Assembly (NCBI GenBank): GCA_002428365.1
Contig: DIVW01000042.1
Span: forward strand, 19,317-83,316
Length of the DNA stretch: 64,000 nucleotides
Reading direction: 5' to 3'
From: Propionibacteriaceae bacterium UBA6122
GTDB lineage: Bacteria > Actinomycetota > Actinomycetes > Propionibacteriales > Propionibacteriaceae
Positions within the stretch are counted from its first letter, which is position 1. The number at the start of each line of letters is the position of its first letter. This document shows, piece after piece, positions 26,628 through 36,407 of this stretch. Position numbers and translations under genes: made by a program. The notes under the pieces were generated by a model. It did not search any database, was not told the origin of the DNA, and saw only the letters and a list, made by a program, of their open reading frames with translations.

Positions 26628-29600
26628 CTATACCGTCCCCCCCAGGAAATCGTAACTGATTCGCTTCTGAACGGCTGCAATCTGAGCAAACGACTGGTTC
26701 AGAAGCGTCTGCTCTGGCTGCCCAAGGCCGCGGTAGTTGATGACGTTATCCGCGACCTGATCGGTGGTGACCATCGCCGCCTGGTGCTGAAGGCGAAGCC
26801 GCATGAGGAGGTCATAGGCGGAAACTATCTCCGCGCCGCTGGATTCCTGCAGAACGTTCTGCTCAACCAGAGCATTCAGGCGGTCGATTGTGTGGGTGTC
26901 GTCCATCTCCAGGCGCAGGGCGTAGAGCCGGGCGAAGCTCACTATCGGCATCAGCGCATCCTTGAGGTCGAGTTGCGTGTGCTCACTGCCGGCGCCGCTC
27001 CCCAGTATTCGGCCGAAAAGCCGGGTGGGGGGCTTGAACAGCAGGGAATCCTGCGCGAAATGGGGATAGAAAGAGGGTTGGTGGCGCAGCATCTCGAATA
27101 CGTGGCGGCGCAGTTCTTGCGAAAGCGCCACGGAGCCGTGGACTGCCCGGAAGTCGAAGAAAATGGTGAATTCCAGCAGTTGCTGAGGCTCGGGAAGGTT
27201 GATCCAGTCGCTGAAATACTTCTTCCAGACAGGAAGAGGCTTGCACCATCGAGGGTTGCGAGCCATAACGTCGCCGGAACACAACGGATACCCGGCGCGC
27301 TCCAGCCACTCGCACACGAACGCGCCTAGCTCGTGCATATAGCTTTCCACTTGCGCCTGCGCCTCTGCATCAGCCGGCTGGGCATAGACGATCGCGTTAT
27401 CCTGATCACTGGCGAGGGTCATCTCCTGCCTGCCGTGGCTGCCCAGGGCCAGGAAGACAAATGGCGCCGGGGCCGGCCCGAGACGCTCCTGCGCGAGGGC
27501 AATCAGCCGTACAGTCGCGGCATCGCATACCGAGGACACCAGCCTGGTTACGTGACGAGGATGCGCACCACTGTCGAGAAGGGCCTTGGCTAAGCCGGGG
27601 ATACGTAGGCAGCATCTCGCGACGTCCTCGGCGGTGGCAGCCTGCTGCACTTCGCGCGAAAGCACAATCGGCCCGTAGCTGCGGAACTGCAGCAGTTCCT
27701 GGTTGCGTATGACACCGCCGATGCGGCCCGCGTCATCGGCGACGGCCAGATGCTGGACTCCTTTGCGTTCCATCAGCAGCAGAGCCTCGTACATCTCGGC
27801 CCGTTCGGAGATGGTTACCAGCGGCGAACTCATGATTCTCTGAACGGATTCCCGGCGATCGATGTCCGCGGCCACAACGCGCTCGCGGATATCTCCATCA
27901 GTTACGATTCCGATGACATCACCGCTCTCCGACTGGACCAATGCGGCGCTGGACTGCTGGTCGGTCATCATAGCCGCCACGGCCGCAATGGGTGCGTCGA
28001 GCCTGCAGAAAACCGCGCTCCGCCCGATCTGGCTTACGGGCTCGTGAAGGAAGAGCAGCGAGGTCTGCAGCCTCTCGATCACCCTCTCGAGTTCGTCAAT
28101 GTGTTTGCCTTGACTGGTGAAGTCTTCGACAACTCCATCGATATGGCGAGGGTTGCCTTGTTCATCCTGATCGAGGACAGCAACGATGGCCACGGCACGG
28201 CTGCTGGGCTCATTCGTGATCACGTGAAGTTTGGCCATGGCTTGGCCTTTGCGCTGCAGTTCCAGCAGGAACTCGTCATAGGCTCTCGCGTCGGGGAAGA
28301 CATCGGCCAGGGCAAGCGGGGAGTCCTTGGCGGCGCCGGGCGAACGCAGGAGCCGCTCTGCGGCCTCGTTGTACTCAACCAGGGTGCCGCGTGAGGTGGC
28401 GCGCGCCCGGAAGAGCCCTACGGGGACGCCATCCACCACCTGCTGAAGGTAACGCCAACGCTTCTCTCGCGTGCCTCCACCCGGAGTTGGCGAGACATTC
28501 CTCGCCAGCAGGATGAAGCCGCTCCTCTCGTTGACGGAAATGCGGCTGGTTGCGATCACGCACTCGACGAGGACCCCGTCGCGCCGTTGGAGCATGGCAT
28601 CGAAGCCATCGGTTGCCTCATCACCGCGCAGGAGGCGATTCAGACTGTCCCACGCCGCCTCGTTGTCCTCAGTTTCCGGAAACAGATCCGACAGGTCCAG
28701 AAACTCAAGCTCATCCTGTGTGCGTCCGACCATTTCGAGAAAGATGGGGTTGGCATATCGACAACGGCCTTCCATCACCAGGAGCGTGCCTTCGGTGGTG
28801 GCCTCCACCAGCGAACGGTAACGCTCAGTCGATTCGTAGAGGTTCTCCTCGGCATCGGCGCGTTCGCGCTCTAGCCCCAGGCTCTGACGCACGACGTAGA
28901 GAAGCAGAAGCACCATGATAATCGAAATACCCAGCGCGGTGCGGACGAGGCTTAGTTCAATGAGCTTGATCTCTTGCTTGACGTCCTCGACGTAGATGCC
29001 GGTTCCGATGATCCATCCCCAGGGCTGGAACCCCTTGATGTATGATTCCTTCGCGACAAGCCGATTCGGATCATCTTTCCACTGCCAGACGTACTCGACA
29101 TACCCTTCCCGCCCTCGCCGCACCAGATCGGCGAACTCAACGAATATCCGCACGCCGCGCGCATCACGGAAGCCGGATACATCCTGGCCGTTCAGGTCGC
29201 GGCGATAGGGATGCATTACCATACGGGGCTTCATGTCTTGTAACCAGAAGTAGTCTTTGCCCTCATGCCCATAGCGCAGAAGCTCGATTCGGGATGCGGC
29301 CATTGCCTGGGCCTGCGCGCGGGTCATCTTGCCGGCACGCTCATCCTTCTCATATCCATTGAGGATGCTCCACGCTGAGTTCGTCAGTTCCCGAATCATC
29401 TCTCGCTTGCGATCCAAAAGCGATCTCTCGAATGTCGGAAGGAAGACTGCATAGATGGCGGTGATGAAGAGCGCGATGGCAAGGAGAGTCGGAAAGACAA
29501 AGTGGAAAGCGAAATCGCGCCTGTTGAGGCGTCCGCGGAGACGTCTGCGCGGAGCAGTCGAGACGCCGTGCGGCGACGGCCCATTCCCCGAGCAGACGAC

Positions 29601-30314
29601 GTCGCGAAACTCCTTCCATAGATGGGTGGGCATCTCCACGCCCAGGGAGCTCTGGCTCTGCGCTCTGCGGTCGTGCGCGTCCGTTCCGGCGCTTACCAGC
29701 AGTCCCAGTCGCTTGGCCATACTGCACAGGCGGAGGCGCTCGTCTTCAGTGAAGGGCTCATAGATCGCTTCAATGCCATCGAGCCCTTTGCCTTTCAGGT
29801 CGGCGACCAGGCGTTCAAGGTCGTCGAAGTTGGGTTTGAGCAGCAGGGGATGCGCGAGAAACGCCCGCCCTCCGGCGCGATGGACCAGGGCGATGGCGTC
29901 AGCGATATCAATTCGGCCATCGGCAGTGGCGACCTGCGCGCCGGCTTCGTCGGCGGCCAGCGAACCCCTCCTACGGATAGATCGCGCCACGCTCTGCACC
30001 TCGGGCGTGCGAACGTGGCGCAGAGAGTGCAGCATTGTCTGGAGTTCGGGGTGCGTCGGATCGAAGCCGTATGCCAGAAGATGAGCCTCTTGGTCATTGC
30101 ACTGAGTAGTTATCTCGACCCCGGTGACGAAGCCGACCTCCCGCTGAGCAAGCGTCCGGCCAAACTCCGCGAGCCCCTCCACGCTGTCATGGTCAGCCAG
30201 AGCAGCCACTACCACTCCATCGGCTGAGATGGCCTCAGCGATCTCACGTGGTGTCAGAACACCGTCGCTGTAGACAGAGTGGCAGTGGAGATCGACTCGC
30301 GTGGTGGCTTTCAT
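26628..30314 (-). CDS. PHP-Cache-PAS-CBS-DUF294 multidomain membrane protein
   Basis: A 1,228-residue fusion. A PHP phosphoesterase domain (1-240) keeps what looks like the full metal set: DLHCHS (8-13), Asp17, DHD 41-43, Glu67, His78, His155, Asp212 and His214. TM1 (about 270-292) leads to a periplasmic sCache_2-like domain (about 300-450, with YFWLQDMKPRMVMHP and GWIIGTGIYVEDV). TM2 (about 455-476) precedes PAS-type domains (about 490-750), a CBS pair and a GlnD-like DUF294 nucleotidyltransferase with GSHGRQE and SDQDN, plus its C-terminal domain. It sits 106 bases downstream of an ActP-type symporter in the same direction. DUF294-CBS proteins commonly neighbour actP. A carboxylate-sensing regulator of transport is inferred. 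Confidence 0.88.
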   Translation of the reverse strand: MKATTRVDLHCHSVYSDGVLTPREIAEAISADGVVVAALADHDSVEGLAEFGRTLAQREVGFVTGVEITTQCNDQEAHLLAYGFDPTHPELQTMLHSLRHVRTPEVQSVARSIRRRGSLAADEAGAQVATADGRIDIADAIALVHRAGGRAFLAHPLLLKPNFDDLERLVADLKGKGLDGIEAIYEPFTEDERLRLCSMAKRLGLLVSAGTDAHDRRAQSQSSLGVEMPTHLWKEFRDVVCSGNGPSPHGVSTAPRRRLRGRLNRRDFAFHFVFPTLLAIALFITAIYAVFLPTFERSLLDRKREMIRELTNSAWSILNGYEKDERAGKMTRAQAQAMAASRIELLRYGHEGKDYFWLQDMKPRMVMHPYRRDLNGQDVSGFRDARGVRIFVEFADLVRRGREGYVEYVWQWKDDPNRLVAKESYIKGFQPWGWIIGTGIYVEDVKQEIKLIELSLVRTALGISIIMVLLLLYVVRQSLGLERERADAEENLYESTERYRSLVEATTEGTLLVMEGRCRYANPIFLEMVGRTQDELEFLDLSDLFPETEDNEAAWDSLNRLLRGDEATDGFDAMLQRRDGVLVECVIATSRISVNERSGFILLARNVSPTPGGGTREKRWRYLQQVVDGVPVGLFRARATSRGTLVEYNEAAERLLRSPGAAKDSPLALADVFPDARAYDEFLLELQRKGQAMAKLHVITNEPSSRAVAIVAVLDQDEQGNPRHIDGVVEDFTSQGKHIDELERVIERLQTSLLFLHEPVSQIGRSAVFCRLDAPIAAVAAMMTDQQSSAALVQSESGDVIGIVTDGDIRERVVAADIDRRESVQRIMSSPLVTISERAEMYEALLLMERKGVQHLAVADDAGRIGGVIRNQELLQFRSYGPIVLSREVQQAATAEDVARCCLRIPGLAKALLDSGAHPRHVTRLVSSVCDAATVRLIALAQERLGPAPAPFVFLALGSHGRQEMTLASDQDNAIVYAQPADAEAQAQVESYMHELGAFVCEWLERAGYPLCSGDVMARNPRWCKPLPVWKKYFSDWINLPEPQQLLEFTIFFDFRAVHGSVALSQELRRHVFEMLRHQPSFYPHFAQDSLLFKPPTRLFGRILGSGAGSEHTQLDLKDALMPIVSFARLYALRLEMDDTHTIDRLNALVEQNVLQESSGAEIVSAYDLLMRLRLQHQAAMVTTDQVADNVINYRGLGQPEQTLLNQSFAQIAAVQKRISYDFLGGTV

Positions 30315-30420
30315 CTAGCCATCTCCGTCTGTTGAGCGCTGTGGGAACTCACTACCCGCCTCCAATGGGTGTGTGCGCCGAAATGGCCAGAGACCGGTCG
30401 GCGCACACACTTGCCCTGAA

Positions 30421-32340
30421 TCACTTCACTGCCGGTTCAATCGTTTCCTTGGCCTGATCCGGTGGCGTTAGCAGGGACACCACTATCAGCGTGATGAAGC
30501 TCAGCGGGATAGAGAAGATCCCGGGGTTTGTGAACGGTATCGGAGCCTGGGTCGGATCCATGCCGTACAGCTTGTAGAGGTCAGGTGAGAGTGCGATCAG
30601 CACCAGAGACGATACGATACCCACGACCACGGACGCCGTGATGCCTTTGGATGTCGTCCTCTTCCAGAACAGGAGCATCACTATGGCCGGCAGGTTGGCT
30701 GACGCCGCTACCGCGAACGCCAGGCCTACCAGGAATGTGACGTTCATGCCCTTGAAGAGAATACCTAGAATGATCGCCACGAACCCTACCACGAATGCCG
30801 ATATCTTTCCGGCACGGATCTTCTGCCGGTCATCCATCTTGTGATTCAGGAATCGGTCGAAGAAGTCGTGGGCCACCGCCCCGGAAGCCGCTACAATCAA
30901 TCCGCTCACGGTTCCCAGTACTGTTGCAAAAGCTATGGCCGAGATGAAGGCGAAAAGGAGGCCTCCGAATGAACGCGCCAGCAGAGGCGCTGCCATGTTG
31001 CTGTCCGCGGGGTTCATAACACCGTTTATAGCGGCGCCCAGACCCATGAACAACGTCAGTATGTAGAAGAAACCGATGGAGGCAATGGCGACGATTGTGG
31101 ATTTGCGCGCGCTTGCCGGGTTGGGTACGGTGTAGTAGCGGATGAGTATGTGAGGCAGAGCCGCCGTGCCCAGGAAGAGAGCCAGCATCAGAGAAACGAA
31201 GTCCAGCTTCTCCAACGGCGTTCCCTGGACCTTGAACTTGAGCCCCGGACGCATTAGCTGGTTGCCCGGAGTAAGGACTGGGAAGTAGACGGATACCTTC
31301 GCTCCATCCTTATCGACGATCTTTGCTTCTTTCCACCGCTGCATGATCGTGTCTTTGTCGGTCAGAGCGGCCAGCATTCCGAACGGTGAGACGCTCTTGC
31401 GTTGCAGCACCTGCTTGCCGCGCAGCAACTCAACGTTGCCGACCTGCCGAAGAACATTCGTCTCCGAAGCCGGGGCCCCGTTGATGATCTTCTGTCCGTC
31501 ACCGGCTACCGCGACCGATTGTGTCTCTTTCAGTGAGACCTTTCCCTCTTCGCGGTTGACCAACCACCAGGTTTCCATCCCGGCCTTCGAGAGCCTTGCG
31601 AGTGTGGCATGAACGTCCTTGACTTCCTGCACTTCGACGACCTGCCAGCCCGGCTCCGACACGCTGAGCTTTCCGTCGGATTCCTGAGCGGCGAGTGTCT
31701 TGTATTCGTAGAAGGCAGTCTTGCCTCCTTGGTCAGGCTTGGTGCTGAATCCGCGCACGCAGACGGCGGTAACAAGCGCCAACGAGAATACAATCAGGAG
31801 ACCACCCTTGAGGAACTGAACGTATGTTGTGGAAGCCATGCCGGCCGTTGCCACAATGGTTATGACGACAGCGCCGACGATGATCACACCCCAGTGTTGC
31901 GCCAGACCCAGCAATGGCTCTACCAGTACTCCGGCGCCAACCATCTGCGGGATCAGATAACAGACAGAGACGACGAGCGTGCTGATTGCAGCCGCCAGTT
32001 TGATGCCGCGTGAGTTGAACTTCGAATCCAGCGCATCCGTGAACGTATACTTGCCCAACCGTTTCATCGGTTCGGCGACCACGAAAAGCGCAACCATCCA
32101 GCCGGCAAGATAGCCGATCGAGTAGAGAAAACCATCGTAGCCGACTGTTGCGATCATCCCGCAGATGCCGAGAAACGAAGCTGCTGACAGATAGTCGCCC
32201 GCGAAGGCAATACCGTTGACAGCCCAGTGGATGTGTCCGCCGGCGGCGTAGTATGCAGAGGAGGTCTTGGTCCTTCTGCCAAGGTAGAACGACAGGCCCA
32301 CAACGAAGAGGACGAACGATAGGAAAATCAGTATAACCAT
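30421..32340 (-). CDS. actP: Sodium:solute symporter, acetate permease ActP type
   Basis: A 639-residue SSSF symporter with more than a dozen membrane helices. Family landmarks are YLGRRTKTSSAYYAAGG, GDYLSAASFLGICG, MVGAGVLVEPL, ALPHILIRYYTVP and AIAFATVLGTVSGL. ActP transports acetate and related short-chain carboxylates with Na+. E. coli ActP has about 549 residues; the excess lies in a polar insert between about 195 and 330, after a helix ending in TAVCVRGF. The start ATG at 32340 is 1 base after the DUF485 stop, with GGGGAG inside that gene's end, so the pair is coupled. The TM topology suggests a large non-cytoplasmic loop. Confidence 0.9.
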   Translation of the reverse strand: MVILIFLSFVLFVVGLSFYLGRRTKTSSAYYAAGGHIHWAVNGIAFAGDYLSAASFLGICGMIATVGYDGFLYSIGYLAGWMVALFVVAEPMKRLGKYTFTDALDSKFNSRGIKLAAAISTLVVSVCYLIPQMVGAGVLVEPLLGLAQHWGVIIVGAVVITIVATAGMASTTYVQFLKGGLLIVFSLALVTAVCVRGFSTKPDQGGKTAFYEYKTLAAQESDGKLSVSEPGWQVVEVQEVKDVHATLARLSKAGMETWWLVNREEGKVSLKETQSVAVAGDGQKIINGAPASETNVLRQVGNVELLRGKQVLQRKSVSPFGMLAALTDKDTIMQRWKEAKIVDKDGAKVSVYFPVLTPGNQLMRPGLKFKVQGTPLEKLDFVSLMLALFLGTAALPHILIRYYTVPNPASARKSTIVAIASIGFFYILTLFMGLGAAINGVMNPADSNMAAPLLARSFGGLLFAFISAIAFATVLGTVSGLIVAASGAVAHDFFDRFLNHKMDDRQKIRAGKISAFVVGFVAIILGILFKGMNVTFLVGLAFAVAASANLPAIVMLLFWKRTTSKGITASVVVGIVSSLVLIALSPDLYKLYGMDPTQAPIPFTNPGIFSIPLSFITLIVVSLLTPPDQAKETIEPAVK

Positions 32341-32341
32341 G

Positions 32342-32635
32342 TTACTCGCTCCCCTCATTCGTGGGCTGCCCGTTCATTGACAGTTCCTTCTTCCGGCACA
32401 GCCGGTCGTAGATCAGGGCCAAGAGTAGCGCCCCAATAATGAGGGAGAAGCCGTATACGGTGGCCAGGTTCAGTCCGAAGACTAGGTTATACTCCATGAG
32501 GAGCGGGTTGAGGAGGTTGATGGCCACGAAGCCCACGTAGAAAAGGGCGTATACGAGGAACATCCAGACGCCTAAGCGGGACTTATACGATGCCGCCGCG
32601 TCTCTGCCACCTGATGATGCTGGTTCGTGAAGCAC
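32342..32635 (-). CDS. DUF485 small membrane protein (YjcH-like)
   Basis: A 97-residue protein with two hydrophobic helices (about 24-46 and 56-78), characteristic of DUF485 proteins that precede ActP symporters. The motif YALFYVGFVAINLLNP is typical. The family role is unknown but probably accessory to the symporter. A GTG start at 32635 is used here; the stop is 1 base from the actP ATG. The 294-base upstream spacer (32,636-32,929) holds no further gene and presumably the operon promoter, which I could not pin down. Confidence 0.85.
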   Translation of the reverse strand: MLHEPASSGGRDAAASYKSRLGVWMFLVYALFYVGFVAINLLNPLLMEYNLVFGLNLATVYGFSLIIGALLLALIYDRLCRKKELSMNGQPTNEGSE

Positions 32636-32929
32636 GATCTGATACTCCTTCCGATTCGGTCGCTGCCGTTGGTATATCGGCCCGATCTGCGAGCACCGGC
32701 TGCAGCCTTAAGAATGCGAGCTTATTGAACACAAGAGCCTCACTCTTTGTTCGGCAAACCGGACTATTGTCTCTGCAGTATACCACGCGTCCTCAAAGCA
32801 GGCAAATCCCTAAGCTGCGGCACACATGTATGCATCGTATCAGAGTGAGACGCTCTCGGCATCTTTCCGGATCGCCCATGGATGGAGGGGACTTGGGGAG
32901 GAACAGCACACTTGCGCGTTAGGCGGGCT

Positions 32930-34258
32930 CTACTGTACGGAGTCAGGGCTGCCGTTTGGCCGCAGCGCGAAGAACAAGGCGGAAGCAAGGCACGCTATCC
33001 CGCCGTAGAGGATCGCCTTCTGAACCCCGGCCAACTCAGCCACTGCCCCGATCAGCAGCGCTCCGACTGGGGCGAGCCCCATGAACACGAACGTTCGCAC
33101 GCTCAGTATCCTACCGCGAAGCTCGTCCGGGGAAGCGACCTGAATGATGCTGTTGGACACTGCAAGAAACATCATCATCCCGAATCCGATGAAGACTATA
33201 CAGGCAATCGTAAGCGGGTAGCTGCTGATGAATGACACAGCAATGAGGCCCACCGGAGCCCAGATACTGCCCACAGTGACGATACTACGCGGCTTGAAGC
33301 GATGTCCGATCGACGCAACGAATAACCCAGCGGCGAGCGCCCCGAGGCCCGCCGCCGCCATAAGCGTGCCCAACCCGTCCGGTCCGATCTTCAGGACGTC
33401 CTTCGCCAGTGCGGGCATAAGAGTCGTATACTGCAGGCCGAAGATGCTTGCGACCGCCGTCAGAAGCAGAAGACCACGGATAACCGGGTCCTTGAATGCA
33501 TAGGCCAGCCCCTCCTGAATCTGCGAGCGCATCGCCACATCCCGACTGCTTGCCGGCAGTCGTTTCGGTCGGATGATGAGCAGTCCGATGATGACCGCGA
33601 GGTAGCTGATGGCGTTGATGAAGAAGCACGCGCCTGGTCCCCGCATCATGGCTGCTCGGTCGAGGGCGTGGGTTTGGCCCTGCACCGATGCGCCGAATGC
33701 GACCATTATCAGTCCGGCGATGAATGGCCCCGCGATCCGCGCGCCGTTGAAAGCCGAAGAGGTGAGGGCAACGGCGTTAAGCACGTCTTCCTTGCCCACT
33801 AGTTCCGATGTCATCGCTTGCCGGGCCGGGATATCGAACGCGTTGACGAGACCCATGAACCCTGCCAGGGCGAGCAGGTGCCACGGCTGTATCATCTCGA
33901 AGTATGCCAAAGCCGCGAGTGCCGTGGCCTGGACCAGCGCGAAGCTCTGGGTGATGATGGTGATCTTGCGCTTGGAGAACCTGTCGGCGATGACACCCGA
34001 GTGCAGGGTAAGGAAGAGGATCGGCAGAGACCCGGCCGCGGTTACGGCCCCGAGGTAGAACTTGTTGTGAGTGAGATCGTATGCCAGCCAGCCCTGAGCG
34101 GCGCTCTGCATCCAGGATCCGGTGGTGGAGACGATCAGGCCGATCCAGTAGATGGCGAAGTCGCGATGGCGAAGAGAGCGAAATGCCCCCGGCGTGCGCC
34201 GCGCCGGATGCGGGCTCTGCTCTGCCTCCACCAGTTCGGTTTCGACGTAGTCAGCCAT
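32930..34258 (-). CDS. Major facilitator superfamily exporter (enterobactin-exporter/DUF894 type)
   Basis: A 442-residue transporter with about 10-12 membrane helices. The start region LRHRDFAIYWIGLIVSTTGSWMQ is typical of the EntS/MFS_3 group, as are GVIADRFSKRKI (loop 2-3 signature) and NAFDIPARQAMTSELVG. It probably exports a small molecule such as a siderophore or drug. It ends the left-hand genome segment and its reading direction matches the gyrB beside it. Its start lies about 30 bases from the terminator hairpin at 34,290. Confidence 0.85.
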   Translation of the reverse strand: MADYVETELVEAEQSPHPARRTPGAFRSLRHRDFAIYWIGLIVSTTGSWMQSAAQGWLAYDLTHNKFYLGAVTAAGSLPILFLTLHSGVIADRFSKRKITIITQSFALVQATALAALAYFEMIQPWHLLALAGFMGLVNAFDIPARQAMTSELVGKEDVLNAVALTSSAFNGARIAGPFIAGLIMVAFGASVQGQTHALDRAAMMRGPGACFFINAISYLAVIIGLLIIRPKRLPASSRDVAMRSQIQEGLAYAFKDPVIRGLLLLTAVASIFGLQYTTLMPALAKDVLKIGPDGLGTLMAAAGLGALAAGLFVASIGHRFKPRSIVTVGSIWAPVGLIAVSFISSYPLTIACIVFIGFGMMMFLAVSNSIIQVASPDELRGRILSVRTFVFMGLAPVGALLIGAVAELAGVQKAILYGGIACLASALFFALRPNGSPDSVQ

Positions 34259-34289
34259 TGCCTATCCTTGGTTACACGAAGAGGGCTTC

Positions 34290-34327
34290 CCGAAATAAAA
34301 CCGGTCGGACGAATGTCATCCGACCGG
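34290..34327 (-). terminator. Rho-independent terminator after gyrB
   Basis: Reading the minus strand, CCGGTCGGA pairs with TCCGACCGG around a 9-base loop (34,301-34,327) and runs straight into TTTTATTT. This is a textbook intrinsic terminator for transcription leaving gyrB. A second small stem GGCGC-TCA-GCGCC lies at 34,338-34,350. Confidence 0.8.
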
Positions 34328-34382
34328 CCGGCCACTAGGCGCTCAGCGCCCAGTACTTGCAACTCAGAACCAGGAATTGCCC

Positions 34383-36407
34383 CTACGCGTGCCAGTCGAC
34401 GTTCCACACATCCTTTGCGTGCGCCTCGATGAATGCCTTGCGCGGCTCCACCTGGTCGCCTAGAAGAACCGTGAACATCTCGTCCGCCTCGATCGCATCT
34501 TCCACCGCAACCTGCTTGATGGTGCGGGTTTCGATGTTCATCGTGGTGTCCGCGAGGTCGGGAGCGTTCATCTCGCCGAGACCCTTGAACCGCTGGATGT
34601 CGTCCGGGCGGGCGTTGGGCTTCTTCTGCTGGCGCAGGGCGATCAGCCCGTCGCGCTCGCGGTCCGAGTACGCGTACTGGGCGTCGTCGCCCTTCTTGTT
34701 CCACTTGATCTTGTAGAGCGGCGGGGCGGCCAGGTAGACGTGGCCCAGCTCGACCAGCGGCCGCATGAAGCGGAACAGCAGGGTGAGCAGCAGCGTCTGG
34801 ATGTGCTGGCCGTCCACGTCGGCGTCGGCCATCAGCACGATCTTGTGGTAGCGCAGCTTGTCGACGTCGAAGTCGTCTTGCACCCCCGTGCCGAGGGTGT
34901 TGAAGATCGCCTCGACCTCTTTGTTCTGCAGGATCCGGTCGAGCCGGGCCTTTTCGACGTTGATGATCTTGCCGCGGATCGGCAGGATCGCCTGGGTGCG
35001 GGGATCACGGCCACCCTTGGCCGAGCCACCGGCCGAATCACCCTCGACCACGAACACTTCGCACTCACTGGGCTCAGTTGAGGAACAGTCCGACAGCTTG
35101 CCGTACTGACCCTTGTTGAGCAGACCCTTGCGGCTGCGCGCCATATCGCGGGCTTTGCGAGCGGCCAGCCGAGCGGTAGCAGCGGCCTGGCTCTTACGGA
35201 CGATGTCCTTGCCTTCGGCCGGGTACTTCTCGAACCAGTCACCGAGCAGGTCGTTGACCACCTTCTGTACGAACGAGCGGGCCTCGGTATTGCCCAGCTT
35301 GGTCTTGGTCTGACCCTCGAACTGCGGCTCGGCCAGCTTCACCGAAATGATCGCGGTCAGACCCTCGCGAATGTCGTCGCCAGAAACCCGGTCTTCCTTC
35401 TTCTTGATCATGCCCCAGGTCTCGCCCCACTTGTTGACCGTGTTGGTCAGTGCGGCGCGGAAGCCCTCTTCATGGGTGCCACCCTCATGAGTGTTGATCG
35501 TATTGGCGAAGGTGTGGACGCTCTCGTTGAACGAGGTGTTCCATTGCATCGCCACTTCGAGGCTCATGTGCTGATCGGGAGCGGACGCATCGATGGCGAC
35601 CACGGTGGAGTTGATGATCTCCTTGCTACCGGTCAGGTACTTCACATAGTCGATCAGGCCGTCGGCGTACTGGAAGGTCTGCTCGCGCTGGGCGGCGACT
35701 TCGGCGTCCTCATCATCGGGATCCTCTGAGATGGCGCGGCGATCAGCGATGGTGATTTTGAGGCCCTTGTTCAGGAAGGCCATCTCCCGGAAGCGAGTCA
35801 CCAAGGTGTCATAGGAGTAGTTGGTGGTCTCGAAAATCGTCGGGCTGGCAAAGAAGGTCACCGTGGTGCCGGTTTCCTCAGTTGGCTCCAGCCGCTCCAA
35901 GGGCTCGAGCGGGTTGCCAAGGTTGAACGACTGGCGCCAGTGGAAACCATCTCGTTTGACGTCCACGGTGAGCGAATCTGAAAGCGCGTTCACCACCGAA
36001 ACGCCCACGCCATGCAAACCGCCGGAAACCTTGTAGCCGCCGTCGCCGAACTTGCCGCCAGCGTGCAGCATCGTCAGGGCCACCGTCAGCGCGGAGATCT
36101 TCTCTTTGGGGTGCTCCCCGACCGGGATGCCGCGGCCGTTATCGACCACCCGAATGCCACCCTGATCGAGCAACTCCACCAGGATCGCATCGCAGTAGCC
36201 GGCCAACGCCTCATCTACCGAGTTGTCGACCACCTCATAGACCAGGTGGTGCAGACCGCGTTCACCGGTGGAGCCGATGTACATCCCCGGCCGCTTGCGA
36301 ACGGCGTCCAGGCCCTCCAGCACGGTGATGGCAGAGGCGTCATAGTTGCCTTCGGCAACATGGGCGGCTTCAGCGGCGGACAAGGTGAGGCCGGGATCTT
36401 CGCTCAC
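34383..36407 (-). CDS. gyrB: DNA gyrase subunit B
   Basis: A 674-residue type IIA topoisomerase subunit of normal length for the short actinobacterial form. The ATPase part ([39 protein letters not shown]) is followed by the TOPRIM part ([39 protein letters not shown]) and the [10 protein letters not shown] motif. With GyrA it introduces negative supercoils. The last about 45 residues ([21 protein letters not shown] at the end) do not look like the usual actinobacterial tail (NAKDVRFLDI), and use codons such as CTT and CTA; see the join finding. gyrA does not follow it. Confidence 0.93.
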   Translation of the reverse strand: MSEDPGLTLSAAEAAHVAEGNYDASAITVLEGLDAVRKRPGMYIGSTGERGLHHLVYEVVDNSVDEALAGYCDAILVELLDQGGIRVVDNGRGIPVGEHPKEKISALTVALTMLHAGGKFGDGGYKVSGGLHGVGVSVVNALSDSLTVDVKRDGFHWRQSFNLGNPLEPLERLEPTEETGTTVTFFASPTIFETTNYSYDTLVTRFREMAFLNKGLKITIADRRAISEDPDDEDAEVAAQREQTFQYADGLIDYVKYLTGSKEIINSTVVAIDASAPDQHMSLEVAMQWNTSFNESVHTFANTINTHEGGTHEEGFRAALTNTVNKWGETWGMIKKKEDRVSGDDIREGLTAIISVKLAEPQFEGQTKTKLGNTEARSFVQKVVNDLLGDWFEKYPAEGKDIVRKSQAAATARLAARKARDMARSRKGLLNKGQYGKLSDCSSTEPSECEVFVVEGDSAGGSAKGGRDPRTQAILPIRGKIINVEKARLDRILQNKEVEAIFNTLGTGVQDDFDVDKLRYHKIVLMADADVDGQHIQTLLLTLLFRFMRPLVELGHVYLAAPPLYKIKWNKKGDDAQYAYSDRERDGLIALRQQKKPNARPDDIQRFKGLGEMNAPDLADTTMNIETRTIKQVAVEDAIEADEMFTVLLGDQVEPRKAFIEAHAKDVWNVDWHA

